A stretch of DNA of 64,000 nucleotides from Porphyra umbilicalis (lineage: Eukaryota; Rhodophyta; Bangiophyceae; Bangiales; Bangiaceae): NCBI GenBank assembly GCA_002049455.2, contig KV918837.1, positions 209,552-273,551 on the forward strand, written 5' to 3'. The translations under genes were made by a program, and so were the position numbers. The notes under the pieces were generated by a model. The model made no database searches. It was not told where the DNA came from and was given only the letters and a program-made list of their open reading frames with translations. How positions within the stretch are numbered: the stretch's first letter is position 1; every line of letters begins with the position of its first letter. Below are positions 1 through 10,390 of this stretch, piece after piece.

Positions 1-1486
1 TTGGGGCGCCAGTCCACCGAATATTTTTCGGTGCAGTTCCGTGCCACCTTCGTTACTTTTTCAGGGCGCGGTGTCTTCCTGCTCCGCCGAGCGTCCACAA
101 ACAAGGTGCTCGACGCTATGAGGAGTTGGAACCATTTTTCCGTCGTGCGCCCACAAACAAGGTGCTCGACGCCATGATGCGCGGACGCCATCTGTGCGGA
201 ATGGCACAGCAACGGCCACCTGCTGTCATCAGCCAGGGAGGACGCAGAGGGGCTCCTTGACACGGGCGCCAATGAGGACGTTGAATGCAACGCATCGCGC
301 GCCGGCAACGGCCAGGCAGACGGCAGTGATGGAGGTCGTCCCGGCGACGAGGACGCCCCCGCGGCCACGACCGAGAATGATTTGATGACCATCTGCTCTG
401 GCTTTGTGCGCGGTGAGATGGGTGGGACAGCGCGCGGTGGGGCGGCCGGTGGAGGCTAGGCGAGCCGACGTCCCGTGATGCTGCAAAGCATCTTTGACGC
501 AGAGTGGCAGAGGCCAAGAGAGTGTATCGCATGCAGCTGTTTCCTTCATGTTCTCTGGCATTTTTGTGGTCCTTTGAACCATCCAAATTGCAAGAATATT
601 GGGTACTTTGAATCGCTTATCAAGTAAGTGCCAAAACATGGGGGCTATATTAGGGGCGTGAAGAGGGGCGTGCCAATGTTGGGGGCGTGCAGAAGGGCGT
701 GATTAGGCGTGCATCGCCCACCCCGCCACCCAAAAAGGGGCGTGATGCACAACCCTACTTACTTGGACGCAAACAGGCCCGCCCGAGACGGTTTTAGTCA
801 ACTACTCCGCAACGTGCACTGGAAAAGGCAACTTATTCTTCAACGTGCGGGTGTGTATCAGGGGTCTTCAAGCGCACCCATTTCAGAATGGCGTCTGCGT
901 ATTCAGTATAATCCTGGCGAGCGTTCGCGTACAGTCATTGCTCGGTTATAAAACGGGGTGGAGCACCTTGTAGCCCGCACCGGAAAAACATGTAGCCCAC
1001 CCAATGATCGACGCAATCCATCGCGATTGGGCTGGATATCGACCCTGGACTGGCCGCCAGCGCCGACGATGGCCAGAGGGTCCGGAATACCATCCTCTAA
1101 TCAAGGCATCTAGGCTTCCACCCGGGCGGCGGATCTGGCGGCGAAATTTCAGATCGAGCCGGTTAGAATTGCGTTGCATGCTACTTTCTGATATTCAGAA
1201 TTTGTGATTTTATATGATTTTCTGTGGATTGTGGGCGATTGTAGCTCTGGATGGCCTCTTTAAATCACTTGTTCCCATTGGTTTGACTTGGCAGCGACGT
1301 GAGCCAGTCCGCGACGAATACGCCGAATTGCGCGGCACCGACTGAAGCGCGTTGCGACCACCAAGTGGGTCGAGCTGTGTCACCATCTCCCCCACGTCTT
1401 ACTCTCGACCGCCGCGACCCTCCCTCCCCGTCATCCCTCGCCGCTCCGTCGCTCCCACCCCACTCCCCCAATGCTCTTTGTTGGCA
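1..1486. other. Intergenic, no gene recognised
   Basis: Short open frames occur on both strands, but none shows a recognisable domain or a sustained codon pattern. The visible content is a 22-bp direct repeat near the left edge and a TATAAA-like string near 949-955. The sequence becomes Pro/Ala-codon-rich after about 1350, on the approach to the first likely gene. Confidence 0.5.
95..172. repeat. 22-bp direct repeat pair
   Basis: Identical 22-base copies lie at 95-116 and 151-172, with starts 56 bp apart. Both begin CCACAAACAAGG. No longer unit is obvious around them. This may be a remnant of a short tandem duplication. Confidence 0.7.
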
Positions 1487-3349
1487 ATGGCGCTCGACGC
1501 CGGGGTACCGACACTCCCTATTGTGCCGGCGGCCGCGGCTCCCTTTTTGGAGGCCGCGCAGCACTGCTGCAAGTGCGCGTCGATGGAGGGCGGGGCGGAC
1601 TTTTCGGTAGCACTCATCGTGCGCCGTGGTACCGGGGCGCCGCTGGTTGTGTACGCCACCGGCGTGACGTCGCAGTGCGACACTCGTACCCGCAAGCTGC
1701 TGAAGTCCGCGGCCGCCGCGTTCTTCTCCTCACTTCCGAGCACGGAAGCCATCAACGTGCCCACGTCAAGGAACCCTGTGACCGGTCTGAGGTGGGCGCC
1801 GGCTGCGGCCTCGTATTCTCCCTCGGTCAGCCAACCTGGCGGTGGGGCTGGCGCGGCGCCTTCGTCGTCGGTGGGAGATGGACGTGCCGATGGCGACTCA
1901 AGCGCTCAAGGAGCTGACGGCTCTGGTCTTGGACAATCCTGCGGTGGAGTCGTGGGGACGCCTGGGGGGACTCCTGCATTAAGCAGGGCGGGTGCACTGG
2001 CGGTGGCGGGTACGCAAACAGGATCCATCCCCGCATCGAGTGCCGCGACCAGTCGGTACGGTCCGCTGCCCCAACTGCCATTGACGATTGGCAGTGCTGC
2101 CGCCACGGGCAAGCGCGACCGCGCCGGCAATGCGCTTCCCTCCGCCCCCACTCGCGAGTTTTCTGTGACGGCGGATATGGCCCGCTCGTACCTGGCCAAG
2201 TTCGAGAGCGCCGGGCTGTCGCTGACCCGCCTGCACATGACCGGCTTCCTCAAGCTGCTGCGCTTCTTCTACGACGAGCGGTTGAAGCGCGTGGGCAACA
2301 ACACCCCCTATGAGCCCCTCTTTCCCCAGATTGCGCAGGGCGTGTCGGTCTTGTTCAAGTACATCGAGCCCGGCGACGGCGTCCCCATTCCCCTCGTGCT
2401 CAAGAACACCAGCCACCAGCACAAGAACGAGACCACGTGCTTGCTCATCTTCATGATGTACGGCACGGAGGACGAGGCGTACGAGTGGGTGTTGGCTCGG
2501 TACTGCGAGGGGATGCGCGTACCGACAACCGGTGCGAGGCCGCGCACGACCAAGTCCAAGCCCAAGGGGCTACCTGTTGTCGGCGCTGGGGGTGGTGCCG
2601 GCGGAGCTGGTGGGGGAGGTGGAAATGGACGTGGCGGAGGAGCGCTTGGTGGCAATGGGGCCCATGGTTCGGGCGGCAAAGGGGGAGAGGGGAATGTTCT
2701 ACGACGGGCGCTGTATTATCCTTCGCCGGCGCCGCCACTTCCCGCCATCTCGACGAGCCTCTTCATGGGCGGGCAGCTGGTTGGGTCGGGAGACATCCAC
2801 CCCGAGTTCCATTTACACCACGGTCATCCGCTGCCGCTCCGGCACGTTGCTCTCTTCCTCTTGTCGTGCACGGCTGAGGGGGCTGGTCGACGATACGCTT
2901 TTGACGACCATCCTTTGTTTTGCGTCGAGGGCGGACACCCTCAAACGAGCACATTGACGCAGTGCTTACGGCAACGCGTCGTGTGGCCAGTCGCCGACAT
3001 TGGGTATGTTGTCGATTGTCTTTTTCGCTCCTTGTTCGCTATGGCTTGCTTGTTCTTTGTTTCATTCGCACCTCAAAGGCGTCTGCGCATCCATGTATCT
3101 GACCCGCTTCCTCTCTCTGTTGGTCCTTCTTGTCCTCCTACTGCCTCGTGGCTCTATCAAAAACGTGCAGCCCCCGTGTCTCTTTATGGAGTGGCCTGCC
3201 AGGTCCCAAGGAGAAAGTGTTGGGGACGGGCTTGGTATCACGCATCGTACCCAGGGGGGACGGGATGGATGATGCAGCCGGGGATGGTGCTTCGCGTTTG
3301 GCTGCTGCTGCTGAGGTTTTTGCTGTCTCGTTTCTGCACGAGAGCTTGA
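1487..3349 (+). CDS. Orphan protein with Gly-rich linker
   Basis: I do not recognise a family. The open frame is longer (from 1352), but the ATG at 1487 follows a Pro/Ser-rich UTR-like stretch and is a plausible start. The N-terminal part carries a Cys pair followed by Cys (CCKC) and a hydrophobic strand-like block (residues about 25-75), then a disordered Ser/Gly/Ala region. A compact, well-composed helical domain of about 130 residues (nt 2156-2565) contains FLKLLRFFYDERLKRV and ETTCLLIFMMYGTEDEAYEW. A Gly-rich run follows (nt 2585-2690). Beyond about 2740 the composition looks less protein-like, and another frame is equally open, so the true 3' end may involve an intron or stop earlier. 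The gene converges on the minus-strand helicase 200 bp downstream. The domain layout (disordered N-terminus plus one compact helical module) recurs in two other orphans of the window. Confidence 0.45.
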   Translation: MALDAGVPTLPIVPAAAAPFLEAAQHCCKCASMEGGADFSVALIVRRGTGAPLVVYATGVTSQCDTRTRKLLKSAAAAFFSSLPSTEAINVPTSRNPVTGLRWAPAAASYSPSVSQPGGGAGAAPSSSVGDGRADGDSSAQGADGSGLGQSCGGVVGTPGGTPALSRAGALAVAGTQTGSIPASSAATSRYGPLPQLPLTIGSAAATGKRDRAGNALPSAPTREFSVTADMARSYLAKFESAGLSLTRLHMTGFLKLLRFFYDERLKRVGNNTPYEPLFPQIAQGVSVLFKYIEPGDGVPIPLVLKNTSHQHKNETTCLLIFMMYGTEDEAYEWVLARYCEGMRVPTTGARPRTTKSKPKGLPVVGAGGGAGGAGGGGGNGRGGGALGGNGAHGSGGKGGEGNVLRRALYYPSPAPPLPAISTSLFMGGQLVGSGDIHPEFHLHHGHPLPLRHVALFLLSCTAEGAGRRYAFDDHPLFCVEGGHPQTSTLTQCLRQRVVWPVADIGYVVDCLFRSLFAMACLFFVSFAPQRRLRIHVSDPLPLSVGPSCPPTASWLYQKRAAPVSLYGVACQVPRRKCWGRAWYHASYPGGTGWMMQPGMVLRVWLLLLRFLLSRFCTRA

Positions 3350-3544
3350 AAGAGGACTACGAGGCTTGTGATTTGCTGTATGGCTCGGAAGCGTATGCGG
3401 CGTACAGCGCAGAGCACTTCGGTACAACTGACATGCCAACGTCGCTGGCTCATCTGCACGACTTGCAGCAAATGACGACCTCGCCCGTACGCTTCTTGTG
3501 GTTTGCAGCGTTTATCACAACCGCATAATAGACAATGTTATTCT

Positions 3545-5005
3545 TTACTGCTCACTTTCCAACAACGCTCGCCAAAACGCCATACTCACGGCGCTGATCT
3601 TCACGTGCCGCTCGGTGAGGCCGCGCACACAGAGGGCAGAAAATGAACGCACGCGGGAAAGCGCGGCATAGACGAGTCCCTCACACGCCCAAGCGTCCAC
3701 GGAGAAGTCAATGCACACGCACTCCATTTCAGAGCCCTGCGCGCGGTGAATTGTAAGAGCCCATGCCAGAAGAACAGGGATTTGCTTCCTCCTCCCAAGC
3801 ACCCTTCCCTCCTCGTCAAACGCCTCCCACTCCACACGACACACCGACAACACCTCCCCCTTGAACATGCACACCAGCACGTCGTCCGACGGCATTGCCA
3901 CCACAGAGCCCACTGTGCCGGTTGGCACGGATGGCGACAGGCGCCGCACCGCGACGACGGGGGCGGCCACCTTGACATGTAGGTTCTCAATCCCCTTGTG
4001 CTTGAGCTTGTCCGTGGCGGCCCTCTTGCTCGCGTCCGTCGTGGCCGTGACGGTGTCGACCGCAACGTACACCCGACCGACGCCCTGGAGAGCCGCCAGC
4101 TGCTCCATGTTGTGGCCTTCCACCGAGTCGTTAACCGCGCGCAGGTGCGGCATCTTCTTCCGCTGCTCATTGTCGAAGGAGTTCCAGGTCGCATTCATGG
4201 AGGCAAGGTCGATGGACGTCTGCCCGCCGACGCGGAGGCGCAATAGCAACTCGGCGTACGCTCTGTCCCCGCTCTGACGGTAGTTGGTCGCCAGCAAGCG
4301 GCAGCCGCCCCGCCACGAGCGAAACAGCGACCGCCACTGCAGGCACCGAAAGACGACCAAACCAGTGGGGGACAAAGCCAAGTCAACAGGCAAAGTTTGG
4401 AGGGGGTCGCCAGCGACTACAACAGCACGACGTAGGCCAAAAAAGAGAAGATAGAGAGAAACCATTCAGACGCACATGTCAGCAGCTGCACACTGAAAGA
4501 GACACAGAGGCGCCATGGTCATGACCACAGAGCTGGAAGGTACAAGCGACCCGCCACACAACGTACAAATTATTTGAACACCACCCGCGGGGTGCTGCTG
4601 CAAACCCGGAGGAGAAACGCCACGCAAGGCAGCGAGGAAGACAACCATCCATGCCGCTGTAATCGTGAAAACCTCGTCCACGACCAGCAGCCGCAGACCG
4701 TTCAACCTTGAAACGATTCCGGCCCGCTTCGTGGTCGAGACAAAGTCAGCTGGGGACAGCAGGTGGACACCACAGCGAAAAAACGAGTGCAAAGTCTGAC
4801 CTCCGATGAGATCCGCTGCAGCTCCGTACCATGAACAAACGGCGACGCCATTGGGACCGTGACGCGTGCGCGCATGCTCACTAATAAGACGCAGGACAAC
4901 CGATTTGCCACAACCGGCACTGGCGACAATGCACACGTTCTTCCCGCCGAGGTAGTCATCGAAACACACTTGTTGGTTGTGGTCGAGGACGACGGGATCC
5001 ACCAT
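3545..5005 (-). CDS. PIF1-like DNA helicase, one intron
   Basis: Two minus-strand open frames in the same phase join through a 150-bp GT-AG intron (4417-4566) to give 436 residues from ATG 5005 (GCCATGG context). The spliced junction restores the motif GGVQIIFAGDPLQTLPV. Superfamily 1B helicase motifs run in the family order: Walker A SAGCGKS (residues 29-35, Lys34); motif Ia around GGQTLHSFF (68-76); Walker B LLVVDEV (Asp110-Glu111); motif III GDPLQTLP (149-156); TNYRQ (190-194); motif V TIHRAQGSE (368-376); motif VI YAALSRVRS (396-404). It should couple ATP hydrolysis to 5'-3' unwinding, as PIF1 and RecD-type proteins do. It is short for eukaryotic PIF1, and no Rep/HUH domain precedes it, so a complete Helitron protein is not supported. 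It could be a host helicase or a solo helicase domain from a mobile element. Confidence 0.85.
4417..4566 (-). other. Spliceosomal intron in helicase gene
   Basis: On the minus strand the donor is ATTT|GTACGT and the acceptor is CTGTTGTAG|TCGCTGG. Removal takes out an in-frame TGA at 4466-4468 and a stretch lacking helicase similarity, and joins the two helicase halves in frame (1311 coding bases, divisible by three). It is the only intron in the window that can be placed to the base from sequence alone. Confidence 0.82.
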
Positions 5006-8000
5006 GGCCGAGGGGGGAGTGGAGGAGGTGCGGGGGGCGGATGGGTGGGGGCAATGGGCGGCCGTCCGGACCGCCTCGCAAACGGCTTGGAGTGAGGAAA
5101 CGGAGTGGCGCGCGCAAAGAGGGAACCACCCACCTCGCAGATCTGCCCGCCGCAGTCCTCGGTCATTGCATCTGCCTGACCGTCTCGATTGCAATTGATC
5201 TCTCCCTGCCTCGGTGGCTTCGCCAAAACTCCTCTTATAAGGATACTTGACTTCTTTGATCCACCTTTTTGAGTGAAAGGTAGCCTGCCTTAGCTGCTCA
5301 TCCGTGTGGCAGACGCACCGGTGCGGTCACCGTCTTCGGCAAGCATTCAAGCATGCTGCACGTCCTTTTCTGACCGGTTGGGAAAAAGGTTCTCTGTTTC
5401 GGCCACGTCCACCTCCCGCTGGCTCCCTCTTGGGAGCAAGCGTTGGTCGTCGCCGCCGTTGTGCCTCCTTTTTTGCTCGAGTACGCATCTGGGTTCGCCA
5501 CTTGTCTCCCCTGGGCATGGAGTGCAACAGGGGAGGAGCGTGCAGCGCCTGCAGACCGCTTGACGATGGGCGGTCGCCGGGGGCGTGGGGGAAGCATTTG
5601 TAATGAGAGGTGGGAGCGACGTGTGCTGGCAGTTGCGCAGGATGCTTTCGTTTATGAGAAGATAGAATGTATGCTAGACGTGCGCTTCGGAGTGCCGTCG
5701 GCCAAGGATCTAACGACCTTGGAGAAGACAGCCCCGTACCGCCTTTCCTGTGCACACTTTATAAACCTGTACACCCTTTCTAAACTGTGCCCCTGTTCGC
5801 TCCTGCAGCGACTGCTATTCCACCTCGTGCCCCCCCACCCACGCCTCTGACACCATCCCCTGCGCCGGCGGCACCGCGGCGACCCGCAGCGTCTCAGTCT
5901 TTGCCGCTGTAGCGCCTTTTTTCGAGCATGGCTGTCGTCTGCCAAGCGGCGAGGCACCGCGCGACCCACTGCTGTCAGCTCGGCCAACCTCCCGACCCCG
6001 CTCCGCCACTGCCCACTGCCAACGGCGGGGGCTCCGCTGCTGGTTGGCAGGCGCAGCCAAGTGCTGGGCGGCGGGGGGGTGGGGAGGCGGGCCATTGCGG
6101 CGGTCGCGCACTGCCGCGGTCACTGCCGTTTGTGTGGGTTCCTCCACCTTCTTCCCCCCCAAGCCGGAGCGCTCGCAGCGGCCGTCTTGTACCGCGGCGC
6201 GCCGCTGCGCACCCCGTACACGCACATCGACGTCGGTGACGCCGGCTTAGTGCCTCTCCGCGGTCTACAGGGTCTTCCTTGACTCGGCGGTAGCAGTTGT
6301 GACGGTGGCCGATGTGCGGAGCTGTTTGGTGGCCACGGTGGTTGACCGTCTTATGTGGAGGCGAGGGGTGTGGCAGGACGCCGTGTGCGCCGCAACATAA
6401 TGCGTTTTATGCTGGGGGCGGTCTGTGTGAGGCGTGGGGGTGGGGTCGTACACGTTGTGCGTGCGACAAGAAGGCGCCAGCAGGGGATGTTCGTGGGGGC
6501 AGTCCATGACAGAAGTGAAAATTTCCACGGAGAGCGTGGCGTCTTGGTGCTTTGAAGATACCGGGTATGGGGGGCGTAAAGGAGGTTTCGCAGAAGCTCA
6601 GTTCGTTGGCCTTTCGCCAGAACACAGTTACCACGCGGGCGTCCGTCATCTCAGTAGTGAAGGCAGGCACTATTGGATGCCGCTCGGGGGAAATGATGTG
6701 GTCGCGTTGGAAGTATGAGGGAGTACGGATTGTTGCGGCAGTGCAGTGAGCAAGACCGACAACAGCAAACACCCTTTTCGGCAGCATCCGACTACCCAGT
6801 TCACTACAGCATCAGCAACGCGGCGTCCGTCGCTGCATGCCAACAACACAAGATGCATATACCTTGCCTGTATCAGCGTTGCACAGAACTCGCCGGAGCT
6901 TTGACCACTCCGGTGCGCTACGATGGGGGGCTGTGCTTCATTGGTGACGGCGTGTTAGCGGCGAGAGCTGCGACCGGATGGCGACTGGGTGGCTGTGTGA
7001 GACTTCTGGGGGCAGTCCACAGTGCATGAACGTTGTACCGGCGCGCGGCGAGTCTTTGGCATGCAACTGTGTGTCATGGGTGATTGTGGGTGCAATGCCT
7101 GCCTCGGGACGCGCGCCCATGTGGCCGGATAGCGGAGTGTAGTTTGACCAATAGCCATGGACGGGTATAGCAGACGTAGGGTGAGGCGATTGTGGGTGTA
7201 CGTTGGATATGTCTGCCAGCGGCGGAAGGTAAAACGGACCATCAGGCACGCTCCTGTCGTGTAGAGATCAGTGAGTACCCAACAGCAATGCCAGGTGAGC
7301 ATGACTGAGACCCACCACTACCACCATGCACTGACGAGCGAATCAGCCACGGGTGAATTGAAAGGCGCTAGTGAATGCGGAGCCCCATGTTCAACACAGC
7401 AAGCGCAACGCTGGTTGAATGACATGGAGGTGTGCTCGAACCGACAGCGGCTTGTCCACACGCACGTAGCCCAGCACGGCCAGTTCCGCTGTTTCCCCCT
7501 ACCCGCCTGTTCACCCCGCCCTTCCCGCCCACCCAAGCGCACACGACCACAGCCTACGTTCTGTACAGGGGCTCAGGGCTATCGTGCTGTCCTACTGGCC
7601 ACAAAGAAGAGGCCGAACGGGAGCGAGGCTGACATGGGCGGAAATCTATGCTCTTGAGTGACGGAGCTTGGTGTTCTTCGGGGGCACCCTTCTTCCGGCG
7701 GCGGGTCTCTACTGCACTGGAGGAGGCCTCTCGGGAACACCAGCGGTACGACGTTTTCTGACACGGGCGTCTTCCAGCGAAGTCACTCTTCTGCAAAGCT
7801 CCCCCGTAACGGTGGACTCTAAACGCAGACAAAGCCTGCTCAGTCCTCTGCCTCCATCAGCCACAAAGCCACGGACCCCCCGTCCTGTACAGCGCCCCAC
7901 CCCTGCCGCGCCGTCACCACCATGCGTGCTGCAATGTCGATGATGTGGAAGAGGGAGGACTCGGCCACGCCGGTCAGAGGCTTCTCCCTGCCGGCCACCT

Positions 8001-8853
8001 CCATTGCGGGAGGGGTGCAGGGAAGGGAAAGGCTTCAGGCGTGCTTTACGTGGCTGTGACGATTCCCTTTGACCAGCCATTGCGTCAGCGACTGCCACTG
8101 CGCAGATGGCGTTTGACAGTGGGAGTCCGATCCCCTGTTTTCATTGGCTGTGATGGACTGCGGGTTGTTGCTGACAAGGAGAGGACGCAGGCGATGCACT
8201 CGTCATCCGGGGGCTACATGAGCTTCGGGACAACGAACAGAGAATAGGCGGCTGTCTCCTCTTTTCGCGCCACACTCGGTGATCGAGTTGCAGGCACGCG
8301 TGGGTATCCGCATTCGTGCCACCTGTTCTCGTTGCGTGCGGTTCGCGCGGGCGGGCTTGCTGCCCGCCTGTTTCTGCTGACTCCTCCGTTGCCCGTTCCC
8401 GCCGTGCTTTCGTGGCAACGAGCCACCTGCTGCTGGGGATACCTCGCAGCTGGACGCGTGAGTGACGCTTGTGCAGCAGCGGCGGGGGTGCCCGCCTGGG
8501 TGGCCACTGATCGAATGGGCGGGCACAGCCCCCCCACCCCCCTGCTCTGTGGGCGCACTGTTGGAGGGTATATGGGTACCGCGCAGCATCTCTTTTTTGC
8601 GTCAGTTCGCGTGCAGCTCCGCGTCGCCTGCCTCCCCTCTCACTGCCTGCCCGCTCCACCGTCAGCGAGCCCCCTCCATCTGCCCTCATACACTGGCGAC
8701 TGCGAGCGTTTGACCGCTTTTCCTCCACCTTCCCCCCCCGACCGACCTCACCTTCTCCTCCCTCGGACACATTCGCATTTGCACGCCCCCCCCTCCTCCT
8801 CTACCTTCGCTCCCGACTCCCTCCAATCGGTGCCCTCTCTTCGATTCCTTACA
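5006..8853. other. Long gene-poor region
   Basis: About 3.8 kb holds many short overlapping open frames on both strands, none with a recognisable domain. A TATAAG string on the minus strand (5234-5239), about 230 bp upstream of the helicase ATG, is a weak promoter candidate. The minus-strand frame at 6407-6787 (126 codons) is the most protein-like of the small frames, but nothing supports it further. No RNA gene or repeat was identified. Confidence 0.5.
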
Positions 8854-9453
8854 ATGGCTGTTGTCGTCGTCATCGTGGATGGGGGGTCAGCTGTTCGCCT
8901 CGCGGGGCATCCGGCCGTCGTCGCCTTTGCTGCCGCCGCTGCCTCGTCGTGCCTCAGTGCCGCTTCCGCTGCCGTCAAGGCTGCGGATGCCGCTTTGGTG
9001 GCGGCACAAGCTGCATCCCGTGACGGCGTGTTTGACGCCGCCTCCATGGCCGGAAGTGCGGCCATGCACGCCGCCGATGCGGCACTCGAGGCTGCAGACG
9101 GCGCAGCGAGCGCTGGTGACGTTGCCAAGTCTTCTTTGCCAGACGGCGAGGACCAGCGCTGGGCTGCGCCCAACCCGTTTGAAGCGAACGATGCAGCCGT
9201 TGCCGCCATTGCCGCCGCGGCCAAGCGCGCGGTCAAATGCGTCAAGGAGGCCAAGGAGCTAGCGGCGCTGGCCTCGCGCATTGCCTCTGACGCCACCATC
9301 GTCCTAGACTCTGCGCGAGGCGCGTTGCAGTGCGAGGCTCGCCGCCGCACGCCGGCGCTGGGAGTGGCTCGTGGTCGCGGGTGCGGCTGTGGGATTGTGA
9401 AGCCCCATTGTCGGAGCTCGTCGCGCTTGCTTCCTGGCCCGGCCCACGACTGA
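8854..9453 (+). CDS. Ala-rich helical hypothetical protein
   Basis: From the ATG at 8854, after a pyrimidine-rich leader, the frame encodes 199 residues. Residues about 12-160 are dominated by Ala with regularly spaced Ser, Asp, Lys and Val, as in long amphipathic helices (for example AKRAVKCVKEAKELAALASR). The last 40 residues are Arg/Cys-rich and look unrelated, so the true end may be earlier or spliced. A minus-strand frame (8748-10115) overlaps completely and is judged a shadow, because it has no such periodicity. No family is recognised. Confidence 0.4.
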   Translation: MAVVVVIVDGGSAVRLAGHPAVVAFAAAAASSCLSAASAAVKAADAALVAAQAASRDGVFDAASMAGSAAMHAADAALEAADGAASAGDVAKSSLPDGEDQRWAAPNPFEANDAAVAAIAAAAKRAVKCVKEAKELAALASRIASDATIVLDSARGALQCEARRRTPALGVARGRGCGCGIVKPHCRSSSRLLPGPAHD

Positions 9454-10390
9454 GTAGAAGTGCCATAGCATGAGAGAGGTGACTTTTGCGTTCGGTACCG
9501 GTCTGCTCTTGGTGTGTCGGGTGTGTCGTTGGGGTTCGTTCGTGTAGCATACGGAAGTTCAGCCCAGTTTTCTATATGACTGGTCTTTGTCGCGGACTGC
9601 CTCGTCAGGCGACATTGTGTTCCTTTCGTTTTTTCTCGTATGGATGGGTTCGGTAGGCAGACGTGTTCCCATGTGTGCAAGAGTGGATGCATTTTGCTAA
9701 TGTACAGCAACCGCGCCTTAGAGGGGTTACTTCTGTCGTGCCTTTGGTCATAGTAAGTCATGAAAACGATTTGATAGAAATCGTTTTTAACTTGTAAAGT
9801 CCGCTGCTCACAGTCTGACCAATTCGATATCTCCGCGCGGTTGCGCGTCTTTCTTGCACAACCGATCGATGGACCGACGAGCCCGCCTGGCCGACGGGAT
9901 GCGGTAACGACAGCATCGTCTCCGTCCCGCTCGTCGCAGGAGCGCCGCGGTGCTTGCGGCCGGCGACACGTTCGTCCGCCACTGCCCCTGTGTGGGATGG
10001 CTGTGGTCCGGCGGACCGCCCCGCCTGCGTTTTTTCTGCGGTCCCTCCTGCCCTCGTTGCCGCCATTCAGCGGCACCCGCCGTCGTTCTGTGTTGACGGT
10101 ACGTGTGGATCGCACCGGTTGTCGTGACGGCGACTCCCCTGGTATTTTTCTTGGTGCGAGTGATCAGCCGTGCTCGCTGTGGTGATTGCATGCCGCAGTG
10201 GTCGGTACTATTCGCATATTTCTGTCTCGGACGCTGTGAAGATGCATTTCTGACCTTCCTTTTCTCCTTCATGGTTTTTTCTCTCCGTGTGCTGTGTAAC
10301 TGCTCCTGTATCCTGTCTCATACTTCCACAGGGCATGCGTGTGGACTGAGTTGACCTTCCCCGGCGTTCACGGCTCGGGGTGAGGCCCCC
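9454..10390. other. Intergenic, one perfect small hairpin
   Basis: There is no convincing coding frame. The GC content dips at 9560-9800, which suits 3' untranslated or spacer DNA after the Ala-rich ORF. The only structure seen is the hairpin at 9763-9787. Confidence 0.45.
9763..9787 (+). other. Perfect 10-bp hairpin
   Basis: AAAACGATTT (9763-9772) pairs exactly with AAATCGTTTT (9778-9787) around the five-base loop GATAG. It lies 310 bp after the Ala-rich ORF. It may be a 3' end element or chance. Confidence 0.45.

Noticed and set aside
3545-5005. Helicase gene as part of a complete Helitron
   Set aside because: No HUH/Rep endonuclease domain or Helitron-type ends were found within several kb.
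8748-10115. 455-codon minus-strand frame
   Set aside because: It overlaps the Ala-rich plus-strand ORF and extends through AT-richer DNA without domain or composition support.
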